NCBI RefSeq assembly: GCF_040802235.1
Contig: NC_133166.1
Span: 372,001-436,000 of the forward strand
Reading direction: 5' to 3'
DNA from: Manis javanica
Taxonomy: Eukaryota > Chordata > Mammalia > Pholidota > Manidae
Length of the DNA stretch: 64,000 nucleotides
The stretch's first letter is position 1. Every line of letters starts with the position of its first letter. The notes beneath the pieces are model-generated. The model worked only from the letters and a program-made list of their open reading frames with translations, was not told the origin of the DNA and ran no database searches. The translations under genes were made by a program, and so were the position numbers. Shown one piece after another: positions 22,297 to 34,559 of the stretch.

Positions 22297-22932
22297 ATGC
22301 TCAGTAAACAAATTTGTGAGGATATCTTTTAGTATCCTGTTTTTATTTCCACTGTATACATAGACAGAAGCAGAATTGCTGGGTCATATGGCATTCCCAT
22401 TTGTTGCCTTTTGGGTAACCTTCATACTGTTTTTAACAGTGGCTAAATAATTTACATTCCCAAAAGGACTATATAAGGGCTCATTTCTACACGTCCTCAC
22501 CAACACATGATATCTCTTGTCTTGATAACAGCCATTCTAATGGTACGAGATGAGTTTCATTTTGGTTTTTCTTTTTGCATTTCCCAGGGTGTTCGTGTTG
22601 TTCAGCACATTTGTTATATATGGCCTAAAATATGTTGAGGTGTGTTCCTTTTATATCCAATTTGTTGATGGATTTAATAATGAAAGTGTTGTATTCTGTT
22701 AATGCTTTTTCAACATCTTTTCAGATGTTCGTATGATATTTATCTTTCATTCTATTAATGCACTGTATCGAAGTTATTCATTTTTATATATTGAACCATG
22801 CTTGCATCTCAGGGATAAATTCTTCTTGATCATGATGTATGATCTTTTTGATGTGTTGTTGAAATACATTTATTAATATTTTGTTAAGAGTTTTTGCATC
22901 TATACCATCAGAGCCATTGGTGTGTAGTTCTG
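22297..22932 (-). repeat. L1 ORF2 fragment (antisense), unit 2 copy
   Basis: Homologue of 2919-3555, with the same right end against the head-to-head L1. Here it continues to the left without a break into L1 3'-end sequence, unlike unit 1. Frames are broken. Confidence 0.7.
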
Positions 22933-25900
22933 AGTTCTCCCAGCTTCTCTTTGAGTAGTGAAGAAGTTGGACCCAATAGCCAGTGTCCCAACTTTCAAGA
23001 GTCTGAGGGACAAAACCCCGAAACGTCGAGTTCTGAAATGCAACTGGACTTAAATCCAGAAGACCCACAGATTGGAGCATAGAGACATTTCTCCCCGATT
23101 TTCTCGCAGCTCTTAGTAAAGGGACAGCATTCAGAAACATCCAACTTCCAGCATCTCAATGGAAAAGATCTATTTGCATATTGTAAAAGCTGCAGACCAT
23201 GTGTGAGGCTTTTAATTTGACACACACCTACAGACAGATTGCCAGCCCTGCTGGAGACCAGGGAGGTCTGCAAGTGTCATCTTCACATTCCCACACTTTC
23301 CCACTCCAGGTCACCAGTCTCTCCTGGGAAGGAGCCTGTGCACACACCTGGTGCCCAAGCTTTTGTGATTGCTGCTCAGAGGTACATCCCATGTCAGCCT
23401 GGCCCTGTTGGTCATTGGCACTTGCACATGAGTTCCAGGTATTACAGCCCACAAAGAAATAGTTCTTAACTGATTATCATCCCCAGAGACTAGTGCATAG
23501 GGTATAGAAAGAAACACCCAAGTCTAGTATTTCTTCAAAATAAATCTATTTCTGTTCCTTCAAAATTCTTCCTGACTGTCTAGTACGAGTCACCCTGCAT
23601 CTAGTTGTTGAAAGAGATCCTCCATTTCAGGTCACTAACAGTTCTTGTTATGCCATGAACTTCAAGGAGCTTCTGGGAAGACCAAAGGCTGCTGGAGAAC
23701 CACAAAGGACTGAGAGATGACCATGAAGTAGAGCCTGGATGGATGATAACTTACATCTACACAAGATAGCATTTGTGGACTACAGGAGGTGGCTGTTTTA
23801 TTTATGTATGGAACCCAACACAGAGAATTAAGAAAAATGAAGAAACAGAGCAAACAATGAAAAAAAAAGATAAAACTCTACAAATAGACTTTACTGAAAT
23901 AGGAATAAGTGACTGTCCTGATAACCAGTTCACTTATGGGGATAAAGGTGTTCACCAAGGTTAGGAAAATAATGTATGAACAAAATGAGAATTTCAGCAA
24001 AGAGTTGCAAAATATAAGAAATAGAATCACATAGATGCATAGTAATATAAACTGAAAAATTCAAAATAGATTCAATAGCTTACTGGATGAAGTAGAAAAA
24101 TACTCAATGAAATTGAAGCTAGGTCAATGTAATTCATCCTTGTAGAAGAACAAAAAGAATAAAGAATGGAAAAAGTGAAGATAGCTTAAGGGACTCATGG
24201 GACACCATCAAACAAACACATCAATATTTGCATTCTAGAAGTCTCAGAGGGGAAGAGAAAGTGAAATGGGTGAAAGCTTATTTCAAAAACTAACGGTTGA
24301 AAATATCCCTGACCTGGGGAAAAAACAGACAACCAGATCCAGAAATCTCAGAGTACTCAAAATAATGTAAATTCCAAAAGGAAACAAACCACAATGTATT
24401 ATAAATAAAACATAAAAATATTAAAACAAGGAATCTTAAAACAGAAAGAGAAAAACAACCTGTTATGTACAAGAGTACCTGTGGAAGACTATCAGTAAAT
24501 TTTCCAGCAGAAATATTGCAGGCCTAGGAGAGAATGACACAATATATTCAATGTGTTGAGAAATATGCCATCAAAGAACAGTCTACAGGATAAGCTGTCC
24601 TCCCATAGTTGAAGGAGAGAGAGAGAGTTTTCCAGACAAGAAACCCTAAAGATTTCATTAGCAGTATATTGGTTTTGCAAGAGATTCTAAATGGACTTCT
24701 TCACGTAGAAATGAAAACTTGCTAGTTAGTAATATGAACCATATGAAAATGTAACTCTCACTGGAAAGGTAAAACTAGTTATGTTCAGATACACTAATGT
24801 CATTGTAGTGGTATGTCCCTTATAAATCTAGTATGAAGAGTGAAAGACAAAATTAGAGACACAACTATAAGCACAAAAATTTGTTACTGAATACACATGA
24901 TAAGTTTTTGCATCAAAAACATAAAATGTGGAGTCAGAAGGGTAACACTGTAGTTTTAGTGTGTGTGTGAGAGCTTAAGTTGTCTTCAGCTTCTAATTGA
25001 CTGTTATGACTATAATAGATGTTTTATATAAGCCTCATGATAACAAAGAGCCAAAAAACCTCTAGGAAATACACAAAGAGAAAAGAATTTAAGCATAGCA
25101 GTACAGAAAATCACTAAATTACTAAGGAAGAGAGCAACAAGAGAAGAAAGGAGCCAAAGGATTACAAAACAGCCAGAAAACAATGAACAAAGTGACAATA
25201 GTAAGTCCACACCTCTCAATAATACTTTAACTGTACCAGGACTTTCTCCAGTGAAACACATTGAATATCTGAATATATGAAAAAACTAAGCCCAACTCTG
25301 TGCTGCTTAACAAAGACTCATTACAGCCTTGGAGGCACAGATAGACGGGAGGCGAAGGGATGAGCAAAGAAACTGCATGGAAATGGAGACCAAAGAAAGG
25401 AGATAGCTATACTTACATCAGAAAGGACAGACTTCTAGGCAGAAACTGAGAAGAGACAAGAAGGTTATTATATAATAATAATAAAGTGGTCCATCCAGCA
25501 GGAGGATATAGCATTTGTCAGTATTTATGTCCCCTATAGAGGAGCACTTATATAAAGAAGACAGATATTAACAGAGATGAAGGGAGAGCTAGACAGCAAT
25601 ACAATAAGAGCAGAGAGCTTCAACACCCCACTTTCAACAATGGATCGATCATCCAGATGGACTGCCAGCAATGGAACATTGGAGTTAAGCCACATGTTAG
25701 GACAGATGGACTTAACAGATATTTACAAGCATTTCATCTAAAGGAGGCAGCATACACATTGTTCTAGAGTCATTCAGAAGATTCTCCAGCATAGACCATA
25801 TGATAGGCCACAAAACAGACCTTAATATATTTAAGAAGATTGAGATCCTATCAAGTATCCTTTCCAACCACAATGGTAAGAATTCAAGTAGAAGAAAAAG

Positions 25901-26815
25901 CTGAAAGATTCATAATATGAGGTGATTTAACAATATGCTATTCAACATCAGGGTGTCAGAGAAGTCATCAAAAGAGATAGAAAGTAATGTCCTAGTTGAA
26001 TGAAACGGAAATATAACATACCAAAGTTTATGGAATGCAGCAAAGCCATTCTAGATGGGAAGTTCATAATGATGAATACCTGCATTAAGAAGGAAAGTCA
26101 TTAAAACAACCTAAGGTTATAATGTATGTAACTAGAACTAAGTACTAGAAGGAAGGAAATAACAAAGATCAGAGTGGAAGTACATATAATCAAACTGATG
26201 GATAGTAGGAAACATTATTGAAACTAAGCACTGCCTTTTTAAACTGATAAACAAAACAGGCAAACATTTAGCTATACTCATCAGCAGAAAAAGGACAGGA
26301 CTGAAATACATAAATTTATAAATGAAAGAAAAGACATCAAAAGTGATACCACAGAAATACTAAGCACAATAAGAGACTACCATGACTTGACTACCGGGCC
26401 AGCTAGAAGAAATGGACAAATGGTAGAAACACACAGTTCACCAAGACTGAATCATGAGGAAATTAAAAATCTCAATAGACCAATTAGCAAGAAGACTGAA
26501 TCAGTAATCGAAAACTTCCTACCAAATTTTCAGAACCAAATGGCTTCACTGGTGGATTCTATGAATCATTTAAAGAAAAATTATTGAGAATCCTTCTCAA
26601 ATTCTTCCAAAAAGTAGAAGAGGAAGTAACAATTCTAAACCCTTTTTATGAGGGCAGCATTTAAATGATACCAGAAATTGATGTGGACACTAATACAAAA
26701 GAAAGAAAAGTTCAATATCTGAATGAACATAGGTGCAAAAGTCTTCATAAAAATATTGGCAAACTGAATTCAACAATACTTTAAAAGGTCATACACCATG
26801 ATGGAATACAGTACA
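22933..26815 (+). repeat. L1 with 5' UTR, ORF1 and N-terminal ORF2 remnants, unit 2 copy
   Basis: Homologue of 3556-7480. The 5' UTR-like part runs to about 23800, ORF1 remnants to about 24720 and ORF2 endonuclease/early RT to about 26800. Stops and indels fall throughout, several at places different from unit 1. Open frames up to 118 codons are fragments or shadows. Confidence 0.7.
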
Positions 26816-27004
26816 TTGCAACCCATGACTTATTTATAACTGAATGTTTATACTTTTTAATTCCATTCAAATGAGCACCATTAAAAAAAAAAAGAACCGA
26901 ACAATAATTGTAGGAATGATGTTATATAGATATATTAACTGAGTGATTAGCAATACAGCATAATATATTGGAAAGAATTCCAATTCAGAACACCAAAATT
27001 ATAT

Positions 27005-27230
27005 CTACTATTAATAGGAGGCATGCTGTGTATGACACACTCCAATAAGTGCTGTGTAATCATTATCTAATTTGATTATCTCTATGAAGAGCTACTTAAT
27101 GAAGTAGCCACTACTATCAGCTCTACTTTATAGATGCCAGTAGTGAGGCAGGAGAGGTTAATTTGCTCGAGGTCACAAACCAGCAAGTGGAAAGCCAGAA
27201 TTCCACCCACCTTGGCTGATACCAATGTTC
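27005..27230 (+). repeat. MIR SINE (unit 2)
   Basis: Orthologue of the 7660-7880 MIR ('gaggttaatttgctcgaggt', 'caagtggaaagccagaattc'). Confidence 0.6.
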
Positions 27231-27269
27231 ATATTGGAACCATCAAAAGTCATGATTCTGTGATGAATT

Positions 27270-27430
27270 CATTTCATTGTATCCCTTATTGCCTCAATTT
27301 CCTCACTTATGCCATGTCTGCCCTACAGGTTTGTTGTGATGATTGATTAAGATCAGGTAGTTGAAAAAATGTGCATGTGTGTGTGTGTTTGTGTCTGTGT
27401 GTAATGGGAGTGCTTTATAAACAGTGAGGT
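27270..27430 (-). repeat. MIR SINE in reverse with short interrupted (TG)n (unit 2)
   Basis: Orthologue of 7920-8105. The (TG)n tract (27375-27402) is shorter and interrupted by TTTG and TCTG. Confidence 0.55.
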
Positions 27431-29799
27431 ATCCACAGATCTACTTTACTGTTCTGAAACTGTTTCCCAGCACGCTGTGTCATGTTCATGGAATATTTTA
27501 TCTCTTCTTGTTTCAGATTCCTCATTTGGAAATTGAAGGTAACAGAGTAGGTGATCCCTAGATACGTAGCAGGTCTACTGACCCCACATTCGCTCAAACA
27601 AAAACTACCATCATGAGATCATGATAGGAACACAGGGAACTAGGTGATTATATCAGAAGGCATGTGGCAAATTGGGGCATGAGATTAGCTGGGACAAAAC
27701 CTCCCTGACAACCATGTCTCCAGAGAGCAGTACCTGTGGGCTTTTTTCCCTGTAACTGTCTTTTTTCCTGGCACCACTGCCCTTAGCAACACATTTAAAA
27801 GGACACTCGGGTGTAGGCATCTCTCTTGTTGTGAGTGGACAGCCAGTTTATAGACTAGAGCTCCTGTTTTGGAGTGTAATAGAGCTCACTGAGAAAACCC
27901 TTTTGGAAAAGAAATAAGCAATTTCAACCTTTGGTGAGAACTGTGTGTTCCTGAGGGATCTGGGTCAAGGTGAGAGGGCGAGATTAGAGGGATCAGTGGA
28001 TTCCGTGCTGTCTCTATAGCTGTGGGAACCTCCCGGTAGGACTGTGCAGACGAGGTTTGTGGTCCTCAGTCTCCCCGTTCCTCAGTCTCCCTCTCCCTCC
28101 CCTCCACACCCTTCACTTAGGGCTCTTCCTGGGGTTTTCTCCTTATCCATGTTGTCTGCCCTTCAGTGAAAAGATTAACCTCTTACCTAACATTTCAGCT
28201 ATTACTCTGGGATGAGAGGCAGGGGTTGAGCTCTAGTTCTTCAGTTTCTTAAGGACGTGATCTTGAACTTTCTTGCCTTCTGTTTTTTTCACCTGTTAAC
28301 TGGGATAATAGGATTATCTAGAATATAATAGGCAATGCCTCAAAATGCTAACAAATTTTAGAAGTTAACAAATGAGGACTTAATCAAAAAAAATAATTTA
28401 CTAAATTATAGGGGAATATCCTAAGTTTAAATATGTTTGTCTGTTTCCTAACTTTATGCATCCCAAAGACCCTTTTAATGTAATTTTTCCCTTGAGGATT
28501 CTGTTTTTATAGTAATAAAAACTTTATTTCCATTTAAATTTTAGCTTTGATTCATAATTTCTGAATAGGGAAAGACAAGCTAGTTACTACATAATGATAT
28601 GAGAGAATATTCTGGCACAATTTCATTTCTTTGAAATGTTGCAAATAGTTCTCTGTTGTCATCTTTGAGGAACCTGATATGAAGGCAGTGGCTGGTTGAC
28701 ACAGTCTCAGAGACGCCCCACCGAGCACAGGTAGTTTTGCCCTCTTTCACCTTCTATTACTTGTATTTTCCCCATTCAGTGACATCCCGTCTTTCTTAAC
28801 CCCACAGTATACGCTCAACAACCTTGTAAACTATGTCCAAAAGAGAGAAGGTTGGAAAAGTTTTGTATTAACTCTATCCACATAGTAAAATCTCCAGCAT
28901 ATGTACATCAGTCATCTTTTCTATTCCAACACCTTTTGATGAGTTAGTGAACACATGGAAAAAATTAATTAAAAAGAGTGATTATATTTAGAATGTGTCC
29001 CCCTTTTTTTTAGCTTACCAGATTTTAAACTATATGTTTTCAGGGTCAGTTTTATCATGAATAAGTAAAACAACCCACCACTCCTCAATCTTTTTGGGCC
29101 CCTGATGGGTTAGGCAGAATGCATTTAGTTATGGATGCCTCTGTTCCCAGAATGTAATAAAGTAAAGAATTTTAGTGCAACTGCTTGATCAAAGCTTGAA
29201 TTATTTTCACAGGTTTGATCTATTATGTTAGTATTTTTGGAGATGGTATGTCTGGCAGTCCATATTTCCAAAACATTTTCATTGAATCTAACTCCTCTTG
29301 GATAAAACATTTGAGAAATGAATGACATGGCAGCACTCTATTCAAAGAGTAGCAGAAAGATTTCCAAGTTCATATAAACACAGTTGAGATGAAACAAAGT
29401 AGGATATTTTTACTTCCATGTCCAAAACAGCTTCAAAGAACCATTTATTAGTATAGTCAATATGTATTTACTGTTAAATGCGATTATTAGTAATATTAGT
29501 ATACCAGATTATTATTAAATAAACAGCTCCACTAGGCCATGTACTGTACATCATCAGTATTATCATTTCAGCTGCGTTTGGTGGTAATGGAACATAAAAA
29601 GTGGCATCAGGAGTTGATGATCCATTGAGTGGGAGATAATAGAGCAAAACAAGACAGAAACAAAGATGATCATTTATTAACAATATTCTTGGGTTAGAGA
29701 CCATCTGTTTCAGTAATAACTATATGAAGAGTCCCTGATGCTTCCATATTAGCTCTGCCTTATTTTTCTTTCACAGAGAGGAAAGACAGTGGGAATGAT
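27431..29799. other. Shared non-coding DNA of the OR unit (unit 2)
   Basis: Aligns with 8106-10944 minus the unit 1-specific L1. The section 27720-27972 is the counterpart of the candidate promoter/exon. No coding frame is kept between copies. Confidence 0.5.
27720..27972 (+). promoter_or_regulatory. Candidate promoter and 5' non-coding exon of OR copy 2
   Basis: Counterpart of 8380-8640. TATA-like 'gtttatag' is present. Donor-like 'TTG|GTGAGA' (GT at 27934-27935) and 'AAG|GTGAGA' (GT at 27970-27971) are both intact. Inference from conservation and spacing only. Confidence 0.22.
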
Positions 29800-29975
29800 A
29801 ATTGCTAACATTTATTTAGCTCTTACTGTTTTAAGCCCTTTATGTTATTCAATCCTTGCAGCAACCCCATGAGGCGGTAAGCACTATAGTCCCCTGTATA
29901 CATGAGGCAACTGTAGCACAGAGAGGGTAATAACTGGCTAAGAGTCCTACGCCAGGAAATAAAAGTCAGGGAAGT
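29800..29975 (+). repeat. MIR SINE (unit 2)
   Basis: Orthologue of 10945-11125 ('gctaacatttatttagctct', 'gcagcaaccccatgagg'). Confidence 0.7.
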
Positions 29976-30759
29976 CTGAAAGTCCTTCCTCTCATTCTTT
30001 CTCCATCATTTTCCCTCTCTCTCACTCTCCCTCTGTCTCTCTGTGCTAACGATTAAGGATTATGGATTTATGTATCTTAATAGATTTTCTAATTATAAAC
30101 ATAGGAGTTGAAGAAAACTGAAAATACAAGTATAAAGAAAATCAAAATCATACCACTCATTATTTTGGTATTTGTAATTGGTTCATGGGTGTGTGTGTGA
30201 GAGAGAGAGAGATTATATAAAGCATTTTTTTTCTTCTAGCAAGGTGGAACTATTTTGTGCAATCATCAGCAATATATGGCAATGTGTATCATTTTTGAAT
30301 TTTTGCTTTTTATATTAAAGGCATTACTACATTGTCTTTTTTATGTTTTGTGACTCTTTTTTCCCAATTCAGCAACTGTGTTTCAAGAGTATTTTACTTA
30401 GGTGGGTTTTACTGCCATAACCATATTTTAAATTGTCGAATAGTATTTTCTTCCATGTTTTCTCTTTTGGTGTTGTATTTCAGATAGATTGTTCCCATCC
30501 CAAGATTATGTAAAGGCAAAATAAGTGTTTATTCATCGCTGTCAATTGAAATACTAACTTGAAAGGAAGTTCTAATTTTATCGTATATTCAGTTTTTACT
30601 AATATTTCCATTTTTTCCACAATTTCTGTATGTTCTTATGATGCTTTTCTATTTCTACAAGAATCATAAATTATTCATGTTTATTAAACTTTTTACTATC
30701 TGAAAGTACAAGGCTTTTTATTTACTTCTTCAGTTTTTTATATTTAAATCTTTTTCATT
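29976..30759. other. Shared non-coding DNA of the OR unit (unit 2)
   Basis: AT-rich, with short (GT)/(GA) runs near 30187-30212. Aligns with 11126-11909. No gene seen. Confidence 0.5.
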
Positions 30760-31069
30760 TTTAAAAATTACAGTATACTTGACATATAGTATATTAGTTT
30801 CAGGTGTGCAGCATAGGGATTCAACCCTTTTATGTTTTATGAAATTTTTACCATGATAAATGTGTTGACCACCTGTCACCGTACTATTATTGACTCTATT
30901 CACTATGCAGTACTTTTCATACCATGAATTATTTATTTTATAATTGGAAGTTTGTACCTCTTTATCCCATCACCTATTTCACCTAATCCCCCACCCCTTA
31001 TGTCAACCACCAGGTTGTCCGGTGTGTTTATGATCTATTCCTGGTTGGGGTTTTGCATGTTTGTTCATT
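30760..31069 (-). repeat. Short L1 3'-end insertion (unit 2 copy)
   Basis: Same insertion as 11910-12220, absent from unit 3. The 85-codon frame at 30952-31209 is a shadow that runs out of the L1. Confidence 0.65.
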
Positions 31070-31462
31070 TCAAGTCCCTTTCATTATTAATCTTCGTCAA
31101 AGTTTTCTTGGCGATTCTCAGTGATTCACTCTTTCATTTCAAGGAAGGTCAGAAATTCATGGAGCAAAACCAACAGTGTGTCTATTATGATTCCATCAGT
31201 AAGTTCTGACCAGCTGACCGCGTCAACAGAAAATGTGAACTAAACCTATGAAGTACTTGAGAATAGAAATTACCCTCTTGGACTCTTTCTCTGCATCAAG
31301 GCCCGTCACAGCGTGATATTGGTTGTCAGGTGACCTAAGGAGACTCAAATTCAAGCAAGCCTGATATGAAATCATTTACCGGTTGTGTCTTCATGGCCCC
31401 AGGTGACTTGATGTGCTTCTCTTGGAGGTCCGAATCTAGGTCGGCCCCGAGGTAATGATGCC
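31070..31462. other. Shared non-coding DNA of the OR unit (unit 2)
   Basis: Aligns with 12221-12626 of unit 1, up to 'gaggtaatgatgcct', where homology stops abruptly. No gene seen. Confidence 0.5.
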
Positions 31463-31665
31463 TATTGGCTGCTGGGCTGGAGAGACTCACAGGCAGGCCA
31501 GCTTGCTGCATGCAGATGTGCTGAGGTGGATGGGATTCCAGCATTTGACCCGTCTCTGTAGAATAAAGTTGGCCATAAACCCTTTCAGCCCTAGAATGTT
31601 CCATTGTCATTTTTCGGTCTTACCGAACCAAGAGTGAACTTGCCTGGGGCTGAAACCCTCATACA
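31463..31665 (+). repeat. LTR-like fragment replacing a deleted segment in unit 2
   Basis: This 0.2-kb piece has no counterpart in units 1 or 3. It contains AATAAA ('gtagaataaagttggcc') followed by 'cattgtcatttttcggtct' and ends in CA at about 31665, where homology to the other units resumes ('atcaggatgac'). This resembles the R/U5 end of an LTR, probably class I or II, truncated on its left. Family not identified. Confidence 0.4.
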
Positions 31666-32071
31666 AGACAATCAGGATGACAATGTTGGGCCAGAAGGAC
31701 TATTTCAATTTTAACCCAGATTGATGCCACATACACTTTTATTATCAGTAAGCTGCAGTTATAGAATAGAGGTTCTTAGAAAACGTTAATTTTAATCAAT
31801 GATCTCGTTGTAAGATTATCACAGTTTTGTATTGTTTTTAAATATCCTCACTCAAATTTTTAAATACCTCTTTCGATTCTCATGGAAACTCATGCATTAA
31901 TTGAGAACCCACAGCACTGAGTAGGTCCTGCTTGAAAATTCAGGATTATAAATTGCAGCGTTTCCACCAGGACAGTGAAGCATTTCTTTTCCAGTGCTCA
32001 CTAGAGGGAAAAACTGGCACACAGAAGAATTTTAATGCTGTCACATTTTACTTGAGTCAGCAGTGCATACT
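31666..32071. other. Upstream flank (probable intron) of OR copy 2
   Basis: Aligns with 18830-19261 and 55640-56055. The last 150 bp is strongly kept across copies. No other feature. Confidence 0.5.
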
Positions 32072-32093
32072 CTTGTCTCTTTTCTGATCCCAG
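32072..32093 (+). promoter_or_regulatory. Splice acceptor before OR copy 2 coding exon
   Basis: The pyrimidine tract 'tcttgtctcttttctgatcc' ends in CAG at 32091-32093, 13 bp before the ATG. This is a good consensus acceptor, conserved in place in all three copies. Confidence 0.5.
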
Positions 32094-32106
32094 GAGCACC
32101 AAGGCT

Positions 32107-33045
32107 ATGATTAGAAGAGGAAATATTACAGAGATCACCCACTTCATTCTCCTGGGGTTTTCAGATTTTCCCAGAATCGAAGTAGTGTTCTTTGTTGTGT
32201 TCCTGGTGATCTACGTTACAACTCTGACTTGGAACCTGAGCCTCATCATCTTAATAAGGATGGATTCCCAACTCCACACACCCATGTACTTCTTCCTCTG
32301 CAACCTGTCCTTCCTAGACATCTGCTATGTGACCTCCACAGCCCCCAAGATGCTCTCTGACTTCTTCCAGGAACAGCATACTATCACTCTAGTGGGTTGT
32401 GCTGTTCAGTACTTCCTTTGTTCAACCATGGGACTGAGTGAGTCTTGCCTCATGACAGCCATGGCCTATGACCGCTATGCTGCCATTTGTAATCCACTTC
32501 TCTATTCATCAGTCATGTCACCCACCCTCTGTGTTGGGATGGTGCTGGGATCCTATATGGCTGGAATCTGTGCTTCTGTATTCCAAGTGTGTGCCATTCT
32601 TCAACTCCACTTCTGTGGGCCTAATGTCATCCACCACTTCTTCTGTGACATGCCTCAACTGTTAGTCCTGTCCTGCACTGACACTTTCTTTGCCCAACTT
32701 TTACTTGCTATATTAGCAATGATCTTTGGGATAATAAATGCCCTTGTTGTCATGATATCCTATGGCTATATCGTCATCTCCATTATGAAGATCACTACAG
32801 CTAAAGGCAGGTCCAAGGCTTTCAACACCTGTGCTTCTCACCTGACAGCAGTTTCCCTCTTCTATACTTCTGGCATGTTTGTCTATTTGAGGTCCAGCTC
32901 TGGCAGGTCTTCCAACTTTGACAGATTTGCATCGGTCTTCTATGCAATGATGATTCCCATGTTGAATCCTTTGATTTACAGTCTAAGGAACAGGGAAATC
33001 AAAGGTGCCTTGAAGAGGTTGCAAAAGAAAGGAAGGTATTGCTGA
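32107..33045 (+). CDS. OR5AN1-like: Olfactory receptor, OR5AN1-like, copy 2
   Basis: Intact 312-residue class II olfactory receptor of the OR5AN1 (musk receptor) type. N-glycosylation NIT 6-8; LHTPMYFFLCNLS 56-68; an intact MAYDRYAAIC box 119-128; conserved Cys98/Cys180 plus Cys170 and Cys190; KAFNTCASHL 238-247; PMLNPLIYSLRN 284-295; C-terminal tail rich in Lys/Arg. Residue 105 (codon 32419-32421) is Cys, while copies 1 and 3, and human OR5AN1 as I recall it, have Phe. That position is reported to contact musks, so ligand range may differ. Phe194, Phe207 and Tyr260, also reported contacts, are kept. The ATG at 32107 aligns with copy 1 and follows the conserved acceptor. No frameshift; looks functional. 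Confidence 0.95.
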   Translation: MIRRGNITEITHFILLGFSDFPRIEVVFFVVFLVIYVTTLTWNLSLIILIRMDSQLHTPMYFFLCNLSFLDICYVTSTAPKMLSDFFQEQHTITLVGCAVQYFLCSTMGLSESCLMTAMAYDRYAAICNPLLYSSVMSPTLCVGMVLGSYMAGICASVFQVCAILQLHFCGPNVIHHFFCDMPQLLVLSCTDTFFAQLLLAILAMIFGIINALVVMISYGYIVISIMKITTAKGRSKAFNTCASHLTAVSLFYTSGMFVYLRSSSGRSSNFDRFASVFYAMMIPMLNPLIYSLRNREIKGALKRLQKKGRYC

Positions 33046-33939
33046 TTTCACATATTCCAAGATTTATCACAGATTTGTCCTATCAGAGTCAATTTAACCT
33101 ACAATACTGAGGCCATGAATTGACTATAGCAAAATTCATACTACCTTTGGGCAAAGAAGGCTGATTTGACAGGTACTATGGCAAAAAGCACCAACAGCTT
33201 ATTCAATGCCACACAAGCACAACATTTTTTAAGTCTTGAAACTTCATTACTCACACCCTATGTGAAAAGTGGCCTCATCATTTAATCTACCCACAAATGT
33301 TTGCAAAACATCAAGATTCAGAAACTTGTTGATTCTTTTTTCTTCTGAAATAAAGCCCTGTTCAATATCCTAAAGGAGAAATACCTGGTGGAGGCCCCGG
33401 GAATATTAAAACCCTGTATCCCAAATGTTCTGATGGAGCATAATCCAGACACAATGGAGATCCATATTCTGTATTTCTGACCAGAATGGGAATGGACCGT
33501 GGGAGGGGTGTGCGTTTGGACAGAAACAAGGCTATAGAATCGTCCTGGTTACGCCTCCTGGAAAGAGTTGTCTGAGAGAGCTGATGTTTGTCTAAGACTT
33601 TGTTCAGTGCTGATTGCCAAATAAGGTTTTGGTCACATCCTGTTTTCCACCAGCTATAGTCCATAGAAAGAGGGTGTGATTTGAATCCAAGGAGAAACAA
33701 TGAAGCCTGTCATCCCTTCAGTGCCATTTGGTTATGATTCAAATGATTTCTGATGAGAGGTGGTATTCAAAATCTATGTCACAAACCAGTAGCAATTTCT
33801 GATATTGTGGGACTCTAACCTCTCTTCTGTCCCATTAAATCTAGAAAATTTACCTTGGTGAACATATAGGTTCACACTATCAAAATGTTTCTCATATTTC
33901 AAGCATCCGTTCATGTTTATTGTGAGAATGCATTGTAAC

Positions 33940-33945
33940 AATAAA
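33940..33945 (+). terminator. Candidate poly(A) signal of OR copy 2 (proximal)
   Basis: AATAAA about 0.9 kb after the stop, at the same aligned place as 57962-57967 in copy 3. Copy 1 has lost it. Use is unproven. Confidence 0.3.
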
Positions 33946-34553
33946 GTTACTCGATATTCAATATTGCAGAGACTAAGAACAAATATGGAAAACTGGAATA
34001 CATCCATTCCTATTTTCTGTTTAAATTTTATGTTCTAGAGATTTATGGTTGAGTGAGGTGATAGAACAGATGGAGTAGAATGGTTACTTGTAGTTTTATG
34101 ATGATATTTTCCAGGAAGCTTCAAGGGCCCAGATAGAAAATAAGCAGTGGGATATTCAGGGTTCTCAACCATGGCCAGTTTTCAGTATCTGAAGGAGGTC
34201 ATTCAATATTTGGTGGTTATGGGCTGGTGAGACAGAGTAAGAAAATGTGTAGCAATAATAACAATTGATTCGTGAGATTACTTAGAAATGAACAAGCTGA
34301 TATGAAATGGATGTCATCACATTTACGTATTTTTCTTAGAGATTCATTTGGGTTCTCAATGTTGTTTTGGGCCTCAATTTTGATGAGTGACACGAATTAT
34401 TTCAAAGAAAGGATTGTAAGTGAAGAGGTATTTGAAGGCTTTTCCAAACCTTCCATGAGATTCCACATGGACAGGATTGAGAGACAGGGAATTATTGCAC
34501 CTCTGGGAAAGTATGTGAGGGCATTCCCCATGCCATGGAGAGAATACAGTATG

Positions 34554-34559
34554 AATAAA
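34554..34559 (+). terminator. Candidate poly(A) signal of OR copy 2 (distal)
   Basis: AATAAA followed by GT-rich 'ggttgtgtgg', aligned with 58569-58574 in copy 3. In copy 1 the same site reads AATACA (21781-21786). Confidence 0.28.
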
